NCBI GenBank assembly: GCA_949487015.1
Contig: CATAQZ010000275.1
Location: 1-12,117 of the forward strand
Source: Flavobacteriales bacterium UBA4585
Lineage (GTDB): Bacteria > Bacteroidota > Bacteroidia > Flavobacteriales > Schleiferiaceae
DNA length: 12,117 nucleotides
Reading direction: 5' to 3'
Below, piece after piece: positions 7,651 to 12,117 of the stretch. Under the pieces are notes generated by a model. That model made no database searches, was not told the DNA's origin, and saw only the letters and a list, made by a program, of their open reading frames with translations. Each line of letters opens with the position of its first letter. Within the stretch, counting starts at the first letter, position 1. A program made the translations under genes and the position numbers.

Positions 7651-7705
7651 GAAATTGTTAAATTTCATTCGGGAGCGTTCCCAATTATAGTTATAATTGT
7701 TCCCG
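7651..7705. other. Cluster of small hairpins between the operon promoter and the neighbouring gene
   Basis: GAAATT-gtta-AATTTC (7651-7666) is followed by CAATTATA-gt-TATAATTG (7682-7699), itself bracketed by CGGGA (7670-7674) and TCCCG (7701-7705). On the minus strand this lies just after the stop of the interrupted gene and about 100 bp before the metal-operon promoter. It may end transcription from that gene or hold operators, but the central stem is AT-rich and no clear T-tract follows. Confidence 0.35.
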
Positions 7706-7716
7706 TGCCCTGAACA

Positions 7717-8262
7717 TTATTTTGGGCGCTTAACAAACTCGTGGTTATGAAACCGGCCGTAATTCGTTCGCCCCAGGTGTTCATCCCTTAAATCAATAAA
7801 ATCCTTCATTCCGAAGAAGTAGAAAACCTTGGTCTTTTTTGAAAAATTGCCATATTCAAATTGTCTTGTCAGGGCACGAATGAAGAGTTCCATTTCAATC
7901 ACGATCTGCTTGGTGGAGTTCTTGTAAACTTCAGAAAGTTTTTGAGGCTGAGTTATAACTTTATAGTAATCCTCCCCATAGTGACTTTTACTTTTTAAGG
8001 TTTCCAGCTTCTCCCATTCTTTACGAGAATTGTAGTCGTGGCCAATTCCCTACACAGCATCAAGGTTGAAATACCTTCCACGCTTTCCGTAATTGGTCAA
8101 GATTTCGAAAACCTTATCGGCAAATCGGTTTCTGGTAATAAGGTCATAGTCGTCTTGGAGGAAAGGAGGGCTTAGAGGTATACAGAATTTCGTCACCTTT
8201 TCCTTTAGGACCGTTATATCTTGTCCATTTTTGTTCTTCCAAATTTCATTTCGATTGGGCAT
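7717..8262 (-). pseudogene. Unrecognised gene interrupted by one in-frame TAG
   Basis: From ATG at 8262 the frame gives 70 residues, meets TAG at 8052-8050, then continues in the same frame with no other stop for 110 codons to TAA at 7717. Ignoring the TAG, the product would be 181 residues, soluble, charged and rich in Lys/Tyr/Phe, with no signal peptide. Segments include WKNKNGQDITVLKEK early, HDYNSRKEWEKLETLKSKSH just after the stop, and GRFHNHEFVKRPK at the end. The texture is the same on both sides of the TAG, which argues for one gene hit by a single base change (for example CAG to TAG) rather than two genes. AGGGAAG before the ATG may be its ribosome site. I do not recognise the family. 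Suppression, programmed readthrough or a sequencing error are alternatives. Confidence 0.7.
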
Positions 8263-8389
8263 TCTTCCCTTAATTTCCTGAAAATCCAGACGGCGGGATC
8301 TTAAATCCGCCCTGCAATAGAAAACAACAAGTACTTTCCCTCTTTAGAATTAGCGTTGAAGATCGCCAAGTTATTTCGTTGTACGGTAG
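8263..8389. other. Gap upstream of the interrupted gene, no gene seen
   Basis: No open frame with coding character was seen. A short imperfect hairpin is present, with GGCGG (8292-8296) opposite CCGCC (8307-8311) and GAT/ATC pairing inside. Faint similarity to sequence ahead of copy C (GTTGAAGAT near 8354 and 9010) suggests the repeat family may reach further left than marked. The gap should also hold the promoter of the interrupted gene, but no clear TAnnTTTG was found. Confidence 0.4.
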
Positions 8390-8590
8390 ATGAGCTATTC
8401 TCTTTGGATGATAAAAGGAAACGAACCTTCGGCAAAATCAATTATATTTGACTTGTTAAGTCAAGCAATTGGGTGAAATGCCCTCCGCGGCCGATTGGGT
8501 TGCTTAGCGGGTTGACTTAGCGAAAAGAGTTCGTGTAAATAACTGATATTGAGCATATTGGAGCGTTAGTTTCAAAACCCTCTCTCTCCG
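8390..8590 (+). repeat. Dispersed repeat, copy B (right flank of the metal operon)
   Basis: This copy is in the same orientation as copy A. Its core 8468-8532 matches A 411-475 at 64 of 65 positions, and its tail ends in the same CTCTCTCTCCG. Its upstream half matches copy C (AGGAAACGAACCTT, CTTGTTAAGTCAA). It also contains a perfect stem TTGACTT-gtt-AAGTCAA (8449-8465), whose right arm can alternatively pair as TAAGTCAA (8458-8465) with TTGACTTA (8512-8519), enclosing the GGGT-GAAAT-GCCC hairpin. The CTTAGCG pair with 13-nt period is at 8503 and 8516. To its right a truncated gene starts immediately. Confidence 0.75.
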
Positions 8591-8974
8591 AGGCATGATT
8601 CGTCATCTCCTTTGTTTTACATCAAGACTGCCAGGAACCAATTGGTCCATGAAGGGCCTATTCTCTTTAATTCGGCATTTGATCAAGTGGAAAATAAATA
8701 TCCATGTATTGACTTTGATATGGAGACTTCGACTTTACCATCTCAATTATACTCGTCAATAGTTTTGCCTTCATTCTCAATGTTCGCAGGCATTTCATTA
8801 AGTTTAAAACCTGTGACGGACCATTGGAGCTTCAAGAAATTAGGGAATGATGTTCCCGTACCTATGAAAGACAACGGAGACTTCATGAACCCAATAGAAC
8901 TTGTTGAAATGACATATCATTTGCATGGCGAAATGTTCACCAGGCTGATTACAGCATCTAGAAAAGGTGAATAG
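8591..8974 (+). pseudogene. 3' part of a HEPN-like gene, truncated by repeat copy B
   Basis: The frame reaches TAG at 8972 and is open upstream only into the end of repeat B (in-frame stop at 8567). The only candidate start is a TTG at 8612 with no ribosome site, so the gene has probably lost its 5' part. The visible 120 or so residues begin FYIKTARNQLVHEGP. Its R-x4-H pattern (RNQLVH) preceded by a hydrophobic helix is the catalytic signature of HEPN ribonucleases found in toxin and abortive-infection systems. The remaining roughly 100 residues have no membrane segment and are not recognised. HEPN motifs are short, so this is a suggestion only. It is bracketed by repeat copies B and C. Confidence 0.4.
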
Positions 8975-9069
8975 ACACTAAGTATACGATGGTAGTCATT
9001 AGATTAAAGTTGAAGATTACTAAGTAGAGATTCTCAAAAGAATACGAACCATAGGGTCTACAATTAATA

Positions 9070-9177
9070 AACTATTCAATTTGGCTACAATAGGAAACGA
9101 ACCTTGGGTGAAATCCATAATATTCCCCTTGTTAAGTCAACCATTTGGGTGAAATACCCTCCACGATCGATTGGGTT
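9070..9177 (+). repeat. Dispersed repeat, partial copy C
   Basis: The segment matches the left half of copy B: ACTATTC, TTTGG, AGGAAACGAACCTT, CTTGTTAAGTCAA and the hairpin GGGT-GAAAT-ACCC (9147-9159). Similarity stops abruptly after GATTGGGTT at 9176; the CTTAGCG pair and the tRNA-like tail are absent. Differences from B in the conserved stretch 9147-9176 are all G-to-A or C-to-T. It is an older or truncated member of the same family. Confidence 0.65.
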
Positions 9178-9349
9178 CTGCTTTTCTTCATATTCCTGAT
9201 ATCTAATTATTCTACCTTTCATCGAAGCTCATTTTCGGGGGAAATACATTATAGTTAATGAAAGAATTATTTAAATTAAAGCCATTGTATTTGTCTCACA
9301 ACTCGACAAATGCGATGATATATTATAACTAACCAATTCGTTTAAGCTC
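9178..9349. other. Leader region of the large secreted-protein gene
   Basis: This AT-rich stretch lies between the end of repeat C and the ATG at 9350. Near-matches to TAnnTTTG occur (TACCTTTC near 9212, TGTATTTG near 9288) but none is exact, so the promoter is not assigned. No Shine-Dalgarno-like sequence precedes the start. No gene is seen here or in the rest of the 8975-9349 gap apart from the repeat. Confidence 0.35.
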
Positions 9350-12117
9350 ATGAAAAAACAAGCCTTAACCCTATTATTAACTTTTTTCAGCTCTCTGCTG
9401 ATAGCACAAACCACACAACCACCTGAAAGACACTGGGTTAAGTTCGACTGGCCCCATGTCGACCCCGAAACTGGCGTAAAGTTAAATCAAGAAGATACTG
9501 GAGAAGACTGGTGGTACGACCACAAAAACACTTACGATCAAAACGGAAATCAAACAGGTTATATCGCCGTAGGATTTAACTACGGTATTGGAAGAATTAC
9601 AGACTACGATCTTGCTGATATTGATGGAGACGGATATTCTGATGGATTTGAATATTGCAATTCTGATGACAGCCACTCAAAATATAACCAAGGCCCATAT
9701 AAATTAGAGTTATTCGAAGAACCTGGAAGAATCAGACGATGCGGAAGAGCAATGATGATGGCTTACGATCTTCAAGGAAATGAAGTTTTCTGTCGGAACT
9801 ATAATCAAGGTGAGTTTATATCGGTGATTCAAACAGATGATGGTGGATTTCTAGCAATGGGATATACAAATTCGACTGTGAATGTGCCCAATTCACCTGT
9901 AGACGTTTATAGCAATCAGCGACCAAGTTATATAGGATCAGGCGATTACCTCTATTACAACCCAGTATCTAGTACGAACATGAGTCACTTCAATGCTGAA
10001 GTTCACTGGGATAACATCTTAAATGAATACGTTTCCGATAGTTATTCAAAAAAAGGGACAAGACCATTTCTCGTCAAGACCGATGCAAACGGGGATATCC
10101 TGTGGAATTTTCAGTATGGTGGGTTTGACTTTAACACCAATGAAGATGAAGCATTTGGGCAAAAAATGGTATGGGGAGATATTGTAAAGAACGGTACGGG
10201 ATTCTTGTTAGTATACAGTACTCAAACTCATGATCTGAGCACCTCAGTACAGGATCATTTAAAGTATAAATCATTTGTCATCAGTATTGACAAAGACGGC
10301 TTCGTGCTATGGAAGCAGCAGATTCTTTCTGACGGCGACTTAATAGAATCGATTGCTAAACACCCTACACAAAACAAATTTGTAGTTTCAGGTAATAGAC
10401 AATATGAAGCTGTTTTCGATGCTAATAATAGTAATTCACTATGGTTCAATCAAAGTGTAATAGTTACTGAATTCACTCCTAACGGCAGTGGATTCACATA
10501 TAACTGGAATGTTAATGGGAAGAATTATCTAGAGTACGGCAGTGTATTAAATAGCCCAACAGTTTCTAGGTTACGTTCTAAATCAACCGACGTAGATTAC
10601 AAAAACAATGGAGATGTGGTACTTCCCTACATCGATAATTGCAATTATTGTTTTGGTGCTTGGCAAAATATCGGTACTGGAAAGGTTGTTGTCATCAGTA
10701 ACCCCAATGGAACACCAACTACAAGCAACATTGGCCTTTGTAATGCGTATGATTTCAAAATAGCCGTAACCCCGACTGATGATGGAGGGTTTGCGTTAGT
10801 TACGTCAAAAGGAAAGTACGACGCCACTGGCAACAACCTTAGCGTACTTGATCAAACCGATCCTGATTTAAGGAGCCTTTTTCCAGACTCGTGGTTTACC
10901 GATGCCTCGAGAACTGATCTAGGATGGTGGGTCGGAGATCAATTGCAACATTGGCTTGAATACTGGGATACTGACACTTACATAATTAAGTTCAACTCTT
11001 CTAACATTGAAGAATGGGATAAAACTTATGACAGCCATGATGAACCTCGTGCTGCTTATCCGGGTGATTTAAAAAAGCAAGAGTGTGTATATGCTATTAG
11101 CCAAGCTCAAGACGGTAGCTTTGTTGTTAGTGGTAATTCTAGTCACAACTTTGACGATTGTATGCTTTTAAAGACCTTTAGCCCTTGTCAACAAGATCTT
11201 GCCTTCGATACTTCAGCGGATTTAATTGTTAATAGCAACACCACATGGAGTACAAATAAGAATATAGGTCACAACATTATTATCGATAACAACAGCACAT
11301 TGACCATTGACGGCGCCACTATTGAGTTCGGAGATTATCAGCAGTTGGGAAGGATGATTGGTGTCCATATTAAACCTGGGGCGAAACTTAAACTCATCAA
11401 TGGTGCTAAACTTACATCTGTACAAAATTGCAACGACAGTAAGTGGCTTGGTATTAATGTCTACGGTAACAAGTCTCTTTTTCAGACTGAATCCAATCAA
11501 GGGACTATAGAAATTGTCGGAACAGCCTCTAATCCCGTTGTTATCGAAAATGCAGATGATGCAATTTCAACAAGAGGTTTTACTTCCTACACGACAAACA
11601 ATATGGATTGGAACAGCTTTGGAGGGATAATTAAGGCTACCCACTGCGTATTCAAAAACAACCTTAGGGACGTGGCTTTTTGGAAATATGAAAATAAAGA
11701 AGGTGCCATAAACAAACCCAATATTAGCTTCTTTGAATATTGCACGTTCACAAAAGATAGACCTTATGCTAACCCCACTGCATATAGAGCAGGAATGGTG
11801 AGCATGTGGGGGGTGAAAGGTGTTCGCTTCACGGCTTGTACTTTTGACAATGATTTTATAGCGCTTGAAAAACAGCAAAACACAAACGGTATATATAGTA
11901 TCGATGCTCGTTTTAAAGTGGATTGGAAATGCACTGCCATGAATCCTACAGACGGCTGCACAAGCGCGGACAGCAGTTACTTCAAAGGAATGTATTGCGG
12001 TATAAGAATGCTTTACACGAACTGGTCATTAGTAGGTCCTTATACAGTGATCAATGGTACAGAGTTCAAAAGCATAAACGGAGTGTATGATGGCGGAAAT
12101 TCCAACAACTCATTTAC
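9350..12117 (+). CDS. Large secreted multidomain protein (EF-hand-like loop, DGGF repeats, beta-helix), cut by the right edge
   Basis: The frame is open for 922 codons from the ATG to the window end without a stop. Residues 1-20 (MKKQALTLLLTFFSSLLIAQ) are a Sec signal peptide with a Bacteroidota-style IA-Q cleavage. Residues 90-101 (DIDGDGYSDGFE) fit a calcium-binding EF-hand/dockerin loop at positions 1, 3, 5, 9 and 12. Residues about 150-610 carry repeats of a DGGF-type strand (163-167, 477-482, 588-592) and 'K-D-x-G-x-I-L-W' strands (FLVKTDANGDILW from 240, YIIKFN at 544), as in beta-propeller-like repeats of Bacteroidota surface proteins. From about 630 the pattern changes to right-handed beta-helix: IIIDNNSTLTIDGATIEF, IKPGAKLKLINGAKL, WLGINVYG. 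Such proteins usually end in a type IX secretion sorting domain, which would lie beyond the window. The substrate or partner is unknown. The gene is separate from the metal operon. Confidence 0.88.
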   Translation, partial: MKKQALTLLLTFFSSLLIAQTTQPPERHWVKFDWPHVDPETGVKLNQEDTGEDWWYDHKNTYDQNGNQTGYIAVGFNYGIGRITDYDLADIDGDGYSDGFEYCNSDDSHSKYNQGPYKLELFEEPGRIRRCGRAMMMAYDLQGNEVFCRNYNQGEFISVIQTDDGGFLAMGYTNSTVNVPNSPVDVYSNQRPSYIGSGDYLYYNPVSSTNMSHFNAEVHWDNILNEYVSDSYSKKGTRPFLVKTDANGDILWNFQYGGFDFNTNEDEAFGQKMVWGDIVKNGTGFLLVYSTQTHDLSTSVQDHLKYKSFVISIDKDGFVLWKQQILSDGDLIESIAKHPTQNKFVVSGNRQYEAVFDANNSNSLWFNQSVIVTEFTPNGSGFTYNWNVNGKNYLEYGSVLNSPTVSRLRSKSTDVDYKNNGDVVLPYIDNCNYCFGAWQNIGTGKVVVISNPNGTPTTSNIGLCNAYDFKIAVTPTDDGGFALVTSKGKYDATGNNLSVLDQTDPDLRSLFPDSWFTDASRTDLGWWVGDQLQHWLEYWDTDTYIIKFNSSNIEEWDKTYDSHDEPRAAYPGDLKKQECVYAISQAQDGSFVVSGNSSHNFDDCMLLKTFSPCQQDLAFDTSADLIVNSNTTWSTNKNIGHNIIIDNNSTLTIDGATIEFGDYQQLGRMIGVHIKPGAKLKLINGAKLTSVQNCNDSKWLGINVYGNKSLFQTESNQGTIEIVGTASNPVVIENADDAISTRGFTSYTTNNMDWNSFGGIIKATHCVFKNNLRDVAFWKYENKEGAINKPNISFFEYCTFTKDRPYANPTAYRAGMVSMWGVKGVRFTACTFDNDFIALEKQQNTNGIYSIDARFKVDWKCTAMNPTDGCTSADSSYFKGMYCGIRMLYTNWSLVGPYTVINGTEFKSINGVYDGGNSNNSF

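Noticed and set aside
8390..8590. Integron attC site
   Set aside because: GTTAAGT (8455-8461) fits the GTTRRRY motif, but no RYYYAAC partner lies at a suitable distance and no integrase is present.
8612..8974. Complete small gene with TTG start
   Set aside because: There is no ribosome site, and the catalytic-looking motif begins at once after the start. The open frame runs back into the repeat, which fits 5' truncation better.
351..9177. CRISPR array
   Set aside because: There are three long diverged copies at irregular distances of hundreds to thousands of bases, with genes rather than spacers between them.
11222..11961. Minus-strand frames under the large plus-strand protein
   Set aside because: The plus-strand frame is open for 922 codons with clear domain patterns, so these are shadows.

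Overview
The window most likely comes from a Bacteroidota chromosome (flavobacterial or cytophagal type). Three things point there: a heavy-metal RND pump fused to its own TolC-like outer-membrane component, a TAnnTTTG-type promoter ahead of the metal operon with little sign of Shine-Dalgarno sites, and a large secreted protein built from 'DGGF' repeats plus a beta-helix. This is inferred from gene style; no rRNA or other marker gene is present.

Layout. (1) Left edge to about 694: a minus-strand gene enters from the left with only its signal peptide visible. Upstream of it lie a 9-bp stem-loop and a perfect 20-bp palindrome. Then come repeat copy A and a fragment that reads as the C-terminal part of a type I restriction HsdR subunit. 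(2) 695-7536, minus strand: a four-gene metal-efflux operon, read right to left. It encodes a small exported Cys/His-rich protein, the CzcA-type RND pump fused to an outer-membrane factor, a lipoprotein adaptor (CzcB type), and an HMA-CDF cation transporter. A 15-bp inverted repeat with an inner hairpin sits between the first two genes. (3) 7717-8262, minus strand: an unrecognised gene with one in-frame TAG that otherwise stays open to its end. (4) 8263-9349: repeat copy B, a 5'-truncated gene with a HEPN-like Rx4H motif, and the partial repeat copy C. (5) 9350 to the right edge, plus strand: a gene of at least 922 codons for a secreted multidomain protein, cut by the window end.

Function. 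The operon would move divalent cations, more likely the Zn/Co/Ni/Cd group than Cu/Ag, from cytoplasm and periplasm out of the cell: CDF across the inner membrane, then RND, adaptor and outer-membrane factor across the envelope. No metal-responsive regulator is visible in the window. The operon lies between two copies of a repeat, A and B, that share a 65-nt core differing at one base. Each copy abuts a broken defence-type gene, so the operon looks like cargo or a survivor within a rearranged defence/mobile region. The most unusual unexplained item is the repeat itself: a covarying small hairpin, a 13-nt-spaced heptamer pair, and an end resembling the 3' end of tRNA-Ser.
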